Shown: positions 25,730 through 34,193 of the stretch, piece after piece
Numbering within the stretch: position 1 is the stretch's first letter
Layout of the letters: the number at the start of each line of letters is the position of its first letter
Source: a virus
IMG/VR virus record: IMGVR_UViG_3300017991_000020
Coordinates: 1 to 50,294 of that record
DNA: 50,294 bases
Reading direction: 5' to 3' (one strand)
Notes under the pieces: generated by a model
Told to the model about the DNA's origin: nothing
The model's input: the letters and a program-made list of their open reading frames with translations, nothing else
Database searches by the model: none
Made by a program: the position numbers and the translations under genes

Positions 25730-26165
25730 TTTTCTGTCCCTTCATTAAGTCTTTGGCTTCTGGCATGATCTGTTTAATATTGGACATTAGTTTTACTTGT
25801 TTATAAAAAACAACGAACCAACTTAGTATCTCAATAAACCATCCAGGTTGTTCCAATAAGGGACCTTCATATGGCAACGTATTAAGCTCTGAGGAGACAA
25901 CAAGAATTCTGTATAGTCCACAAGTTTCGAGATCGTCTCTTGACACCTTAGAAGGGCAGAACCCAAAAGGAGTCCCACCCTTCTGAAGCTGAATAGGGAA
26001 CAGTGTGACATCGTCTTCAGCAGTAAAATCCCAACGGTCCTCAAAGCACCGTCGTCTTTTCTTGGTTGCCTTGTCACACTTGGAGCAATCAAAATTGCGT
26101 CCTTCCCTGCTTAACTTCCCACTGTCAACAAACGATAACTCAACAAGAGCCGTTAATTTTTTTTT
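25686..26165 (-). CDS. Tail assembly chaperone T extension, expressed by -1 frameshift
   Basis: This -1 frame is open for 159 codons from the A9 tract to the stop at 25686. It has no usable start: a TGA lies two codons upstream of the tract and no ATG, GTG or TTG follows until residue ~70. It must therefore be read as a fusion to the upstream chaperone (about 311 residues in total), as with lambda gpGT. The first part contains a cysteine cluster (FDCSKC, RRRCFED, FGFCPSK, LETCG) that suggests a zinc site. The GT form recruits tail tube protein to the tape measure. Ends 44 bases inside the tape measure gene. Confidence 0.85.
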   Translation of the reverse strand, partial: KKKLTALVELSFVDSGKLSREGRNFDCSKCDKATKKRRRCFEDRWDFTAEDDVTLFPIQLQKGGTPFGFCPSKVSRDDLETCGLYRILVVSSELNTLPYEGPLLEQPGWFIEILSWFVVFYKQVKLMSNIKQIMPEAKDLMKGQKNGSNNRRPTNKHHR

Positions 26166-26620
26166 ACTAAGTCAGTGTCTTCTTCTGTCATGTTACCCTG
26201 AATAGCAAAGAACAAGAATGTTAGTTGTCCTATGTTGTCCAGAGCGTTGACAAGTTCCTTACTGGCATAACCGTCTGAGTCTCGTTTAAAGGTGATCTGC
26301 TTCTCCTTTGGAACTGATTCAGGGTTCTCAACACCGATAAGAGAGAATCTCACCAGGTCGGTCATGTACGTGATGTCCATGTCCATTTGACCTTCAGATG
26401 GGTTGTACCTAATGTTTCTCTTCCTGAGCATCTCCTTGGCATTCCAAGTGAGTGTGCTTCTTAAGACAAACCTTGTAGGCTCACCTTTGAGATCAAGCAT
26501 CTCTTCATTAAGCGTCTTGAGATATGACATGTAATTGTCATCGTCTTTGTTCCCAACTGCATCATCTGCAAGCAAGACAACCTTTAAATTTTTCTTCTCC
26601 GATACGAGGGTTAGTGCCAT
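26153..26620 (-). CDS. Tail assembly chaperone G
   Basis: A 155-residue acidic protein between the tail tube gene and the tape measure gene, the position of lambda gpG. The last codons (TDLVKKN) lie on the A9 slippery tract, so most ribosomes stop at 26153 and some shift into the T frame. Motifs are not family-diagnostic, but position, size and the frameshift together are. It coats the tape measure and keeps it soluble before tail assembly. Confidence 0.85.
   Translation of the reverse strand: MALTLVSEKKNLKVVLLADDAVGNKDDDNYMSYLKTLNEEMLDLKGEPTRFVLRSTLTWNAKEMLRKRNIRYNPSEGQMDMDITYMTDLVRFSLIGVENPESVPKEKQITFKRDSDGYASKELVNALDNIGQLTFLFFAIQGNMTEEDTDLVKKN
26157..26165 (-). promoter_or_regulatory. Programmed -1 frameshift slippery site (A9)
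   Basis: On the minus strand the codons read GTA AAA AAA AAT TAA, so A-AAA-AAA or A-AAA-AAT can slip back one base and avoid the stop. Position, frame and direction all match the tail-chaperone frameshift of siphophages. I have not identified a downstream pseudoknot. Confidence 0.85.
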
Positions 26621-26637
26621 GTATGACTCCTAAAAAA

Positions 26638-27864
26638 TTACAAGAACTCTATTTGTACCTCATCACCCTGGTCTAAAGCAGACTGGAGTGCAGTCCCATC
26701 AAACGTGACAGGAATGGTGCCCGTCTCAGGCACAGAGATAGGTGGTATATTAAACATTGCTTTTGGAAGCGTGACCTTGAGGTGTCTTCCAGTTGCGTCT
26801 CCAAGAATAAGGACAACATTGTCACCAGCAAATTGATCAAGCTGGTTGTAATATTGTATCAAGTTGTGACCAAGGTTTAACTCCATAGAGGCTTCTGCTG
26901 TGAGCCTGTCTGCAGGAGCAAAGATCTGGCCGCTAAGAGAATCAGATCCCCAACAGAAGTTCTGAGGCTCATGATTGTTTGTAAGATTGAGAGAGAAGGA
27001 TCTCATGCAAGCAACTGTGCCGAGTCCTGTTGTTTCGAAACTACCAACGAGACCTGTCTGAATATCGTCAATAGCTGTGGGTGATTCTGGCTCCCAATAA
27101 ACAAGATAGATGTCAGCACTAGAGCCGTCTGCATCTGCAAGGACCGCACCGTCAACAGTGATGACATCGCCAGTCACGTCTGTGATTTTTCTTGCTGTTG
27201 CTGTATCTGCAGATCTTGTTGTCCCGTCTGCTTCAATGATCATGACAAGACCGTCTTCCTTAAAGCGCTTGCCCTCATCTGTTTGAACAGTGATGGTGTT
27301 GCCAGCATTGTTGTCTGTGGTTGATTTTCCGATACCAATAAGAATGGCTTTTTTACCAAGGCCACTCATTTCATAGTTTGCATTGCCGTCGCCTGGGAAG
27401 TTCATGGTTGCCGAATCAACAAACCCACCACCCATTTGCTTGGACCACTTGTCTCCAACTTCATGAATTGTGAATGTGATTGAGGGATCGTCTTCTGCAG
27501 TGTACTTGATGCCTGTTCCACTTGTGTCTTCTTTACCAAGAGCAGACTTGAACAGAGTTCTTACAGCAAGGTCAATCTCTGTTGTTCCTGCAGCAACTGC
27601 AGTGTCGATGTTGAAAAGAGCAGCAATATTCCAATTGGCTTCAAACTTCTGCTCAATGATGCTTGTGTTGTGCCGTCCAGTCTTATGAGGAGAAGTCTCA
27701 AAAGGCTGTGTTGACTCAATAGATCCGCCAGTGTGGAGCATAAAATCAGTTGCTAAAGGAGCAACCATTGTTCCGCGAGTGGCTTCTTCTTTGACGTACA
27801 TACGGTGATTTAAAGCAACCGATGGGTTTGCTGACGCATAAATAGTCGCATAGTTCTTTGCCAT
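26638..27864 (-). CDS. Major tail (tube) protein
   Basis: A 408-residue protein in the expected tube position: downstream of the tail terminator and upstream of the chaperones. The N terminus (NHRMYVKEEATRGTMVAP) and the pattern of TSPHKTGRH and FEANWNIAALFNID match tube proteins with a phi-type beta-barrel. It is longer than lambda V, with an inserted domain at about 170-265 (KKAILIGIGKSTT ... ITVDGAVLADADG) of immunoglobulin-like or decoration type. It forms the hexameric rings of the tail tube. Confidence 0.85.
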   Translation of the reverse strand: MAKNYATIYASANPSVALNHRMYVKEEATRGTMVAPLATDFMLHTGGSIESTQPFETSPHKTGRHNTSIIEQKFEANWNIAALFNIDTAVAAGTTEIDLAVRTLFKSALGKEDTSGTGIKYTAEDDPSITFTIHEVGDKWSKQMGGGFVDSATMNFPGDGNANYEMSGLGKKAILIGIGKSTTDNNAGNTITVQTDEGKRFKEDGLVMIIEADGTTRSADTATARKITDVTGDVITVDGAVLADADGSSADIYLVYWEPESPTAIDDIQTGLVGSFETTGLGTVACMRSFSLNLTNNHEPQNFCWGSDSLSGQIFAPADRLTAEASMELNLGHNLIQYYNQLDQFAGDNVVLILGDATGRHLKVTLPKAMFNIPPISVPETGTIPVTFDGTALQSALDQGDEVQIEFL

Positions 27865-27880
27865 TTAAAAATCCTCCTAA

Positions 27881-28321
27881 TTAGCAAACGTCAACCAACG
27901 CCTGGTAAAAGCTTGCTGTTAACTCAATAGTATGAATCAAAAGCGGATCGGTTAACTGCAAAGTCGTAAAACCACCGCCATGTAATAAATGAATCATGTT
28001 ACTAGTGAGACCTATTTGGGGGTCTTCCCACAGCTTCCGTTCTATCAAATACTGCAGGTCCCATAGATCTCGTTGGGTCTTCACACCACCAGAAGAGGTT
28101 GACCTTAGAACGATCTCAAGATTAATTCTCCAGTCTACAACTCTTCTTCTGTTTTCATGTCTGCTGGCTTCTCTTACTCCATACAACTGGACTGCTGGGA
28201 ATTCACTGTCTCTAAATTCTTCTGACGATAACCGCACCTTATCAAAAGCAACATAGTTAAGCTCTGGCATAGAACTCAAGATTGTCACGAGAGCATTTGC
28301 AACGTCAGTCTTTTCTGCCAC
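27881..28321 (-). CDS. Tail terminator / completion protein
   Basis: A 146-residue protein between the gp10-like gene and the tube gene, the usual place for a tail terminator. It shows a VANALVTILSSMPEL start and an alpha-beta layout with RINLEIVLRSTS and YLIERKLWED typical of minor-tail/terminator folds. It would cap the tube and join it to the head connector. It overlaps the gp10-like gene by 17 bases. Confidence 0.75.
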   Translation of the reverse strand: MAEKTDVANALVTILSSMPELNYVAFDKVRLSSEEFRDSEFPAVQLYGVREASRHENRRRVVDWRINLEIVLRSTSSGGVKTQRDLWDLQYLIERKLWEDPQIGLTSNMIHLLHGGGFTTLQLTDPLLIHTIELTASFYQALVDVC

Positions 28322-28802
28322 TTTTTACTCCAAACGCCTTGTCAATAATTGCAAGGATCTTTTTTCGGTTATCATTCAAAGCAGGTCTTAGGTATGGCCT
28401 TGGCAACCACCTATCACCAACTATGACTCCTTTGCCAGCTTTTACTTTATCTAGTCTACCAGCAGCACTCAGGCTTGCAAACATTGCCCTTCTTTGATGA
28501 GGAAGAAAAGGTCCACCATACTCATTCATACGAGCATAGACCACCCCTTCCGTTCCAACCTTTACAGTTGCCTCACCGCGTCCTTGTGACATCACCTCAT
28601 GCTTCAAAGAGTTCATGAGCCTGCCACTGTCAACCATACCGTGAGCTCTGATATTTGCCTTAGCAGTGTTCTCGACAATAAGCCCGATAGTTGTTAGAGC
28701 CCTCAACTGTTCAGGGTTGCCAAGAGGGTCAGCAAAGTCTTTTGCCCTTTGCATCATTCTCTTAACAAGAATCTCTATGCTTCTGTCTCCACTCTTAGGC
28801 AT
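28305..28802 (-). CDS. HK97 gp10-like neck / tail-completion protein
   Basis: A 165-residue protein from the ATG at 28802; an upstream ATG at 28853 would extend it 17 residues into the connector gene and I think it is not used. The pattern IVENTAKANIRAHGMVDSGRLMNSLKHEV and YARMNEYGGPFLP is the HK97 gp10 signature (alkaline helix, then DSGxLxxS, then YA..xExG). It probably joins the head connector to the tail tube. The extended start cannot be excluded. Confidence 0.8.
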   Translation of the reverse strand: MPKSGDRSIEILVKRMMQRAKDFADPLGNPEQLRALTTIGLIVENTAKANIRAHGMVDSGRLMNSLKHEVMSQGRGEATVKVGTEGVVYARMNEYGGPFLPHQRRAMFASLSAAGRLDKVKAGKGVIVGDRWLPRPYLRPALNDNRKKILAIIDKAFGVKSGRKD

Positions 28803-29394
28803 TCCTGTTCGGTACCTCTGCTTGTGGGAACTCAATCCTTCGATAAGAATCAAGCATGGTTGCTATAGTCTCAGGTATTCCCTCAATCAATGTTGTGGTC
28901 TCACCTGCTTTACCTTTTGTTTTTCTGCCTATGTTTCTATTAGTTCTGACTCCTTCCAAAAAATCAACAAGGAATAGACAAGCGCTTTGAATATCAGCAG
29001 GAACTGTTGCAAAGCCTGCATCGTAAACAACTTTGATATTCTGATAACCAATAGGCCACTTGCCTGGTCTGTATATAAGTTCTTGTTGGTTTGTTGATAG
29101 TCGATAGTCGTCTGAATCAACCAAGGTCTCTGCATCCACAAACAGAGACTCAGTGTCAAACCGAATCTCCGTTATGGACGTGACAGGCCACTGTCCTAAG
29201 ATAAGCCTGTTGTCTCTACGACCATCATAGATCTCAGTGAATGTCTGCTCTTTAATGATTCTTTTTGTGTATTTCTCAATCATCTGAGAAGCCACTTCAA
29301 TCTGGAAGCCAAGCTGTGTGGCGTCTCCAGTTCCTGTTGGTATACCAAAGTGAGCCTCTACTTGTGCAACTGTCACTAGATCGTTTGCAGCCAT
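28795..29394 (-). CDS. Head-tail connector (HK97 gp6-like)
   Basis: A 199-residue protein with the gp6 pattern: LVTVAQVEAHFGIP, then a helix QIEVASQMIEKYTKR, then beta strands (LILGQWPVTSITEIRFD, VVYDAGFATVPADIQSACLFLVDFL). It forms the ring under the portal. The gene lies between the small 29407 gene and the gp10-like gene, in the normal head-to-tail order. Confidence 0.8.
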   Translation of the reverse strand: MAANDLVTVAQVEAHFGIPTGTGDATQLGFQIEVASQMIEKYTKRIIKEQTFTEIYDGRRDNRLILGQWPVTSITEIRFDTESLFVDAETLVDSDDYRLSTNQQELIYRPGKWPIGYQNIKVVYDAGFATVPADIQSACLFLVDFLEGVRTNRNIGRKTKGKAGETTTLIEGIPETIATMLDSYRRIEFPQAEVPNRNA

Positions 29395-29406
29395 ATCTTT
29401 TTACCT

Positions 29407-29658
29407 TTACTTGTTGACTATCTCGTCAGCAGAGATACTTTTGTCTTTTCTTGTTCTCATGAGCTTTTCTTTTTTAGGTGCTGGCTTCTCCTCAACCACT
29501 TTTACCTCACCTGGATATTTACCTAAAATTTCATACCCGATATCATCGGGCACTTCTACTTCCACTCCGAGGGGAAGCTTTACACATCTCTCTTTAACCT
29601 TAGGTGTAAGAAATGTGATGGGTTGACCTTCTCTTCCAATAACTTTTTTAATTTTCAT
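29407..29658 (-). CDS. Small head-neck region protein
   Basis: An 83-residue protein with a short beta-type N-terminal domain (MKIKKVIGREGQPITFLTPK, LGVEVEVPDDIGYEIL) and a basic tail (KPAPKKEKLMRTRKDK). Small proteins of this kind often precede head-tail connector genes in siphophages, but the role is not established. It starts after AAGAGAGGCTTTT. Confidence 0.6.
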   Translation of the reverse strand: MKIKKVIGREGQPITFLTPKVKERCVKLPLGVEVEVPDDIGYEILGKYPGEVKVVEEKPAPKKEKLMRTRKDKSISADEIVNK

Positions 29659-29675
29659 AAAAGCCTCTCTTAATA

Positions 29676-30200
29676 TTAAAACAAAGTTTTAAACGTACTT
29701 TTTACAAGAATCTTAAGTATACCCATTTTTGTCAACAACTCTATTCTCTCTTTTTGTGGCTGACCAACATTCTCCTTGACATCCAGATAACCGTCGTAAA
29801 GCACGATGGGATCACCATAACCATAGTACTTCTGGAGATTCTTCTTCCTGCTCTCATAGGCATAGATAAAATACTTCTTCCTGTTTTTTAAACACTGCCA
29901 AAAGAATCTTACCTTTAATCTTAATCGACCCTTTTTGCTTCTAATAAAATAACCAGTTAGCTCCGTAACTCTGTTTAAATATAAAACCCTCAACTCTCTG
30001 ATAGGCAACTGCTCAAGAGTTCTTGGGAATACCTTGTCTATGATTGCAAACCCACCGAGCATAACTCCTTTATCATCCTTGAGAACCCAGACCTCTTGCC
30101 CTTCAAAGTAGTCGTCAGGTATTGGATACCTCTGACTACTGTTAAAAGCATGAGCATAAGTCACATAATCGACTTCATGTTTTAATCTGACAACCTTCAT
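29676..30200 (-). CDS. Possible GNAT-like protein
   Basis: A 174-residue protein with an alpha-beta layout: VWVLKDDKGVMLGGFAIID, ELRVLYLNRVTELTGYFIRSK, and FIYAYESRKKNLQKYYGYGDPIVLYDG. The last resembles the acceptor strand and Y-x-x-x-G end of N-acetyltransferase-like folds. I do not see a clean acetyl-CoA loop, so the call is weak. It is coupled to the papain-like gene by a 4-base overlap (ATGA at 30197-30200), and the pair is inserted among head and neck genes. Confidence 0.4.
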   Translation of the reverse strand: MKVVRLKHEVDYVTYAHAFNSSQRYPIPDDYFEGQEVWVLKDDKGVMLGGFAIIDKVFPRTLEQLPIRELRVLYLNRVTELTGYFIRSKKGRLRLKVRFFWQCLKNRKKYFIYAYESRKKNLQKYYGYGDPIVLYDGYLDVKENVGQPQKERIELLTKMGILKILVKSTFKTLF

Positions 30201-30721
30201 AACTCTTTAATATTCTCAAACTTCTTAAGTTCTTGATAAACCATGTGAGGGCTTAGTGTTTCAAAGTCGAGATGACTGACGTCAACACCGTTGCATCCAA
30301 GGATACCTTCAATTGGGTCAATGATCTCAGAGCACCACATCCCGTCTGTAGACCATTTGTTCTCTTTTGGTATGGGGGTCTTGAAGAGGAAGTGTCCTAG
30401 AAGGACAATCCAAGCGTAGTAGTATGCACCCCAGTCATAGGGTGTCAATACGCACTGGTCAATCAATCTGTCGTAAGCAAGAAGCTCATCCGAGATTGAG
30501 AGCTTAAGCTCAAGGGTATTGACTATTTGATATTTCTCAGGACTTGTCCAGTGCTTCATGTGATAGAGTTTGCCGTGAGGCTTTGTGCAATCAATGACAA
30601 GATCCAACCCATCATGCTCGTCAGTAAAAAGCCCGATCCCAATGTGAGAGACGGGCTCATCTAACATTTTCATTAAGGCTTTGGAATACCACTTGTCATT
30701 TTTTACAAAATAAAACCGCAT
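30197..30721 (-). CDS. Permuted papain-like (NlpC/P60-type) cysteine hydrolase
   Basis: A 174-residue protein starting at 30721 (AGG 4 bases upstream; an ATG at 30745 lacks a site). It shows PVSHIGIGL (H26) near the N terminus and MWCSEII (C130) near the C terminus, plus YDWGAYY. In circularly permuted NlpC/P60 enzymes (YiiX group) the His precedes the Cys, as here. These enzymes hydrolyse amide or ester bonds of peptides or acyl groups. A hydrophobic segment (YYAWIVLLGHFLF) lies between them. Inside the head gene region it could be a virion-borne enzyme or a host-directed factor. Confidence 0.7.
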   Translation of the reverse strand: MRFYFVKNDKWYSKALMKMLDEPVSHIGIGLFTDEHDGLDLVIDCTKPHGKLYHMKHWTSPEKYQIVNTLELKLSISDELLAYDRLIDQCVLTPYDWGAYYYAWIVLLGHFLFKTPIPKENKWSTDGMWCSEIIDPIEGILGCNGVDVSHLDFETLSPHMVYQELKKFENIKEL

Positions 30722-30725
30722 AGAC

Positions 30726-31529
30726 CTACTCTTTATAGTGTTCATAAATCATCTGGATGCCTATCTCGTCACCAGCATTGTGCTTAACATAGAGCCCGAT
30801 TCTATGGCTGTAGTATGTTGTGTCTTTATTAATAACAAAGGTTGTTTGGCCGTCCATTGTTATATAGGACTTGGCAGGGAAGAAGCTCAGGTTGTATCCA
30901 CCAGCAAGGAACGGTGCCTGTCCACCAATGGCTGCTGGGATGTGCGGTGCTAATATGCACCAAAAATAAGCATCATAGTCAACCTCTTCTCTCAACATAA
31001 ATGTGCCAGACCTAATGGCATAGTCAAAGTCTGGAGTGTACTCAAGAAAAGTCTTAACACAACCAGAGGTAAGTCTTGCCTGGAACTCAGACTCTGTCTC
31101 ACTCTCATAGCCTGTCTGCTGATAAGAGAGCTCGTTGTCAGATGAGTCATAGAACTTTAATACACCATCTCCATAGTCTGTCCCATCATTGATGCCAGCA
31201 CCGTCGTGCTTCCTGTTATAAAGGGACTTGTATTTTGATGTAACAAAATCCAGAGACCTTGGCTCATAGTGCATGGAGTCAAGAGCAATCACCTGCTTAA
31301 CCTGCTCGTGCCCTTCAGAGTCTCTCTCTATCAATGGCTTGTTGCCGTCTGCCTTGTAGTTTGTTTCAAAGTCAGTTGCATCTGTTGACGGTCTTGTCAG
31401 ATCACATTTAAACCCATGGGGACCATCATAAGCACTAAGATCATAAGTGTCTGTGGTCTGCTCATATTGAATGGACAAGCTTCTATCATCCACAAAATCT
31501 TTAAAGTCTGACCATGATATTTTTTTCAT
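30726..31529 (-). CDS. Virion structural protein
   Basis: A 267-residue acidic, beta-rich protein; a Tyr-rich body with YAIRSGTFMLREEVDYDAYFWCIL and a hydrophobic PFLAGGYNLSFFPAKS segment. No signal peptide. It is coupled to the upstream gene by an ATGA overlap at 31526-31529. Such pairs in head regions are usually head decoration or spike proteins. No family recognised. Confidence 0.6.
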   Translation of the reverse strand: MKKISWSDFKDFVDDRSLSIQYEQTTDTYDLSAYDGPHGFKCDLTRPSTDATDFETNYKADGNKPLIERDSEGHEQVKQVIALDSMHYEPRSLDFVTSKYKSLYNRKHDGAGINDGTDYGDGVLKFYDSSDNELSYQQTGYESETESEFQARLTSGCVKTFLEYTPDFDYAIRSGTFMLREEVDYDAYFWCILAPHIPAAIGGQAPFLAGGYNLSFFPAKSYITMDGQTTFVINKDTTYYSHRIGLYVKHNAGDEIGIQMIYEHYKE

Positions 31530-32158
31530 GAGCCGTTTCCTTCTTCAGTACAATACCCAGAGATTTCAATTGATATGATGTTGTTGTTTGACTTTGATTT
31601 AAATTGGAGAACATAATTTTTACTTATCGACAAAACCTGTTCTGTTTCTCTTTTAGATCCAGAGGGTATGTTTGATTTAGCTGGAATAAATTCTTTGTGT
31701 AGTTGTGTTCCACCAGACACAGAGCTTGCCTCAAAAAAACCACAGTTTGTCAACCCATCTGGATAGTTCCTGTTATTGTTCCTTGCTGTTAAAGCCGTTC
31801 CTTTTGTGTAAGAAGGGGCTTCATAAAGATAAACCTCTACCTCTTCCTGGACATTAAGACCCCAAGCTAAGTGAGGTACCTCGTCACCAGACCCAACCTC
31901 AAATAAATAATATTGTGATTTGTTGTTGTTGAGAGTGAAGAAGTCTGTATACGTGAAGTGCTTGCCTTCATGTATCTGCTCGTGCTCCCAATCTATTGTT
32001 GTCACATGGTCATCGTCATTTATCTGTTTTATAATAGCGTCAACAGCAAGACGTTCTATTCCATCCTTGTCTGTGACAGCATCAATTTTGACACCCTCAT
32101 CTGTACCGTCGTTGCCTTTGACAATGGTGTCATCACCATCATAGTGACCTTGTCCCAT
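31526..32158 (-). CDS. Virion structural protein
   Basis: A 210-residue protein with an acidic Gly-rich N terminus (MGQGHYDGDDTIVKGNDGTD) that resembles the peptide arms which attach decoration proteins, followed by a beta-rich domain (FLF-like YYLFEVGSGDEVPHLAWGLN, VEVYLYEAPSYTKG). Likely a head or neck surface protein. It starts on the last base of the upstream gene's stop codon and overlaps the next gene by 4 bases. Confidence 0.6.
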   Translation of the reverse strand: MGQGHYDGDDTIVKGNDGTDEGVKIDAVTDKDGIERLAVDAIIKQINDDDHVTTIDWEHEQIHEGKHFTYTDFFTLNNNKSQYYLFEVGSGDEVPHLAWGLNVQEEVEVYLYEAPSYTKGTALTARNNNRNYPDGLTNCGFFEASSVSGGTQLHKEFIPAKSNIPSGSKRETEQVLSISKNYVLQFKSKSNNNIISIEISGYCTEEGNGS

Positions 32159-32412
32159 TATTCTTTACCTTCTTTTTGAGGTCTGTGAACAACCCTTTTA
32201 ACTTCAAGGATGTGGTCATATATTTTCTTTTCAAGCTGTAAAGCAGCAACATAAAGCCTTGAATACTCGTGAGAGTCCCTTGTTGTAAAAGTAAAAGAAG
32301 CCTTTGATGCTACAACATTAAGGAACGCCTTGAAGTCTTCAAACTCCTTCTCAGTAAACGTCAGTTGAGGAGCAACAACTTGTTCTTCTTTTTTCTGTTC
32401 TGGTTTTTTCAT
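32158..32412 (-). CDS. Small helical protein, head region
   Basis: An 84-residue protein with a Lys/Glu-rich N terminus and two long helices (TEKEFEDFKAFLNVVAS, YVAALQLEKKIYDHILEVKRVV). The function is unknown. It lies after a terminator at 32429-32456, so it is either read through or expressed from a nearby promoter I did not identify. Confidence 0.55.
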   Translation of the reverse strand: MKKPEQKKEEQVVAPQLTFTEKEFEDFKAFLNVVASKASFTFTTRDSHEYSRLYVAALQLEKKIYDHILEVKRVVHRPQKEGKE

Positions 32413-32428
32413 TGCTGTTTTACACCTT

Positions 32429-32456
32429 AAAAAACAGGAGAGTCGTTAGACTCCCC
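32429..32456 (-). terminator. Leftward terminator within the head region
   Basis: In the leftward direction GGGGAGTC and GACTCTCC form an 8-position stem with one mismatch, loop TAAC, then TG and a six-T run. It follows the gene at 32478 by 21 bases and could lower downstream expression of neck and tail genes relative to the capsid group. Confidence 0.75.
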
Positions 32457-32477
32457 CAAAGTCATACAGATTGGCTT

Positions 32478-33299
32478 TTAAGATAGTTCCATAACCCTTA
32501 GGTCTTCCCCAGAAGCGCCTGTTCCACCGATGATCTGTGGTGCAACAGATGGTCCTACGCGAAGTTCCATGCTTGTGTCTCGATACATTGGGAAGCCGTT
32601 TGCAACAGTCACTCCACTCTTACCGAAGTAAAGAACCTTGTTCCCGTTGTTGTAGAGATACAACCATTTTCGATCTGCAAGAGCAGAAGCAACAACGTTT
32701 ATAGCAGTTGTTGAAACAGGAGTGGCTGTGTTCTCAATAGCCGTGTCTGCCAAGTCATCGTCGATGTCTCCACCGATGATATTGACATCAAGACCGTGGT
32801 CAGCACCAACAGTTGTTCCACTGAAGAGAGTTGTGCCGTCACCAATTTGAACGCTGTCTTTACCAGCAAGGTGTGAGAGATCTCGAATATCAAGATCTGT
32901 TGCACTAACTACCCAAGGATCTGTACCTTGTGTGACATTGACATCACCACTTATTCCAACAGTGCCGTCAACCGTCCAAGGGCTTGTCCCTTGAGTCACT
33001 TCAATGTTGTCATTTATGATGTTGACATCTAAACCATGATCAGCGCCGTTGGTTGTTCCGGTGTAGAGCGTGGTCCCGTCACCCAATTTGACAGAGTCAC
33101 TTACGTGAGTTAAATCTCTAATGTCAATGTCAGTGGCACTTAAGCCAGCAACGTTGACGTCCAAGGATTCTTTACCACCAAGAAGCGTACTGGTGACAAC
33201 GTCCCCATCCTTACCTAATACATAACCACCAATTGTTGATGATGCAGCAATGGTGTTTGCATCTGTAGGATCAAATACTAATCGATTAGTTAAGCCCAT
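32478..33299 (-). CDS. Virion protein with internal sequence duplication
   Basis: A 273-residue protein with two copies (about residues 55-96 and 133-176) of a segment with D-I-R-D-L, DSV-x-x-GDGTTL, GTT-x-GADHGLDVNII, joined by VTQGTSPW and VTQGTDPW strands. The repeats suggest stacked beta domains in a head fibre or decoration protein. The C-terminal domain (WLYLYNNGNKVLYFGKSG) looks like a short fibre tip. Confidence 0.65.
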   Translation of the reverse strand: MGLTNRLVFDPTDANTIAASSTIGGYVLGKDGDVVTSTLLGGKESLDVNVAGLSATDIDIRDLTHVSDSVKLGDGTTLYTGTTNGADHGLDVNIINDNIEVTQGTSPWTVDGTVGISGDVNVTQGTDPWVVSATDLDIRDLSHLAGKDSVQIGDGTTLFSGTTVGADHGLDVNIIGGDIDDDLADTAIENTATPVSTTAINVVASALADRKWLYLYNNGNKVLYFGKSGVTVANGFPMYRDTSMELRVGPSVAPQIIGGTGASGEDLRVMELS

Positions 33300-33323
33300 T
33301 TTTTTCTCCTTTACGAATAAACC

Positions 33324-34118
33324 CTACTTCCAGGATAACAGTTCTAACAGTTGGTTTGGAAGTGGGGACTCAAAATAAATAGTTAAAGAATCCTTTGTGA
33401 TATTAAGCTCATCATGAACTTGACCAGGGAATAGACTTATGTACTTGGTGCCAGTTTCTCCTGTTGTAAAACAGAACTTCACTAAGCCGTTTTTTCTATT
33501 CTGGATTGTGTATCTTTTTGTGTTATCTGGGAATGTGTAAGAGTATTCAGTATTGGCAGATGCCATTGTGACATTGGCAACAGTTGGTGTGCCAACCCCC
33601 TCAAAAGCAAACTGCAGATTGCCATTGGCGTCAACCGACAAGAACCTTAACACGTCGTTTGTACGGTCCAAACCAGCAACCACCATACCCTTATCAATGA
33701 GAGCCTGGAAGGCTGTAGCATCCAAGACGAGGGCACTATCAATGTCACTTGCAAAGTCTGTGACCACAGTCACATAAATACCAAACTTAACAGAACCGCC
33801 TGAAACTATTACTTCAACATTAGGTTTGTTGTGTATTTTTGTAACAAGGACTCGGTCTGTTATTGGAGCACCAGTCGATACTAGGTTGTGCCCGTTGAGC
33901 TCATATCTCTCTGTAGCATCGCTGCCTGCTGAGGTGTCCCAGTAGTTGACTTTGATTGACGCTCCTGGGTCCATTGATTCAATGAAGAGAGAAGACAAAA
34001 TTGAGTTGCCCTCAATCAGCATTTTTCTCTCATAAGTATCTGCAGGTCTATTCTCAAGAGGAATAAGAGTCTGTGTTTGGAACGTGTCAAGATTGATGAG
34101 TTTGCCAATGCTAGTCAT
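33324..34118 (-). CDS. Virion structural protein, decoration type
   Basis: A 264-residue beta-rich protein without signal peptide, between capsid and the repeat protein. It has two similar-looking halves of beta-sandwich type (SIKVNYWDTSAG, YSYTFPDNTKRYTIQNRKNG). Position immediately downstream of the major capsid gene suggests a head decoration or fibre protein. Confidence 0.65.
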   Translation of the reverse strand: MTSIGKLINLDTFQTQTLIPLENRPADTYERKMLIEGNSILSSLFIESMDPGASIKVNYWDTSAGSDATERYELNGHNLVSTGAPITDRVLVTKIHNKPNVEVIVSGGSVKFGIYVTVVTDFASDIDSALVLDATAFQALIDKGMVVAGLDRTNDVLRFLSVDANGNLQFAFEGVGTPTVANVTMASANTEYSYTFPDNTKRYTIQNRKNGLVKFCFTTGETGTKYISLFPGQVHDELNITKDSLTIYFESPLPNQLLELLSWK

Positions 34119-34129
34119 AAAACAACTCT

Positions 34130-34167
34130 AAAAATTAAAAGGGTGGCAAGCTAAGTTGCCCACCACC
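34130..34167 (-). terminator. Leftward terminator after the capsid gene
   Basis: In the leftward direction a GTGGGCAA/TTGCCAC stem with one bulge, loop CTTAGC, then CCTTTTAATTTTT. It lies 27-64 bases past the major capsid stop, the typical place for a terminator that raises capsid mRNA relative to downstream genes. Confidence 0.7.
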
Positions 34168-34193
34168 CCTTTAGGATTTAATGAAACGACACT

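Noticed and set aside
25823-26092. 89-codon leftward frame in the tail chaperone T region
   Set aside because: It is a different frame from the coherent T protein, which reads continuously from the slippery site; composition looks random.
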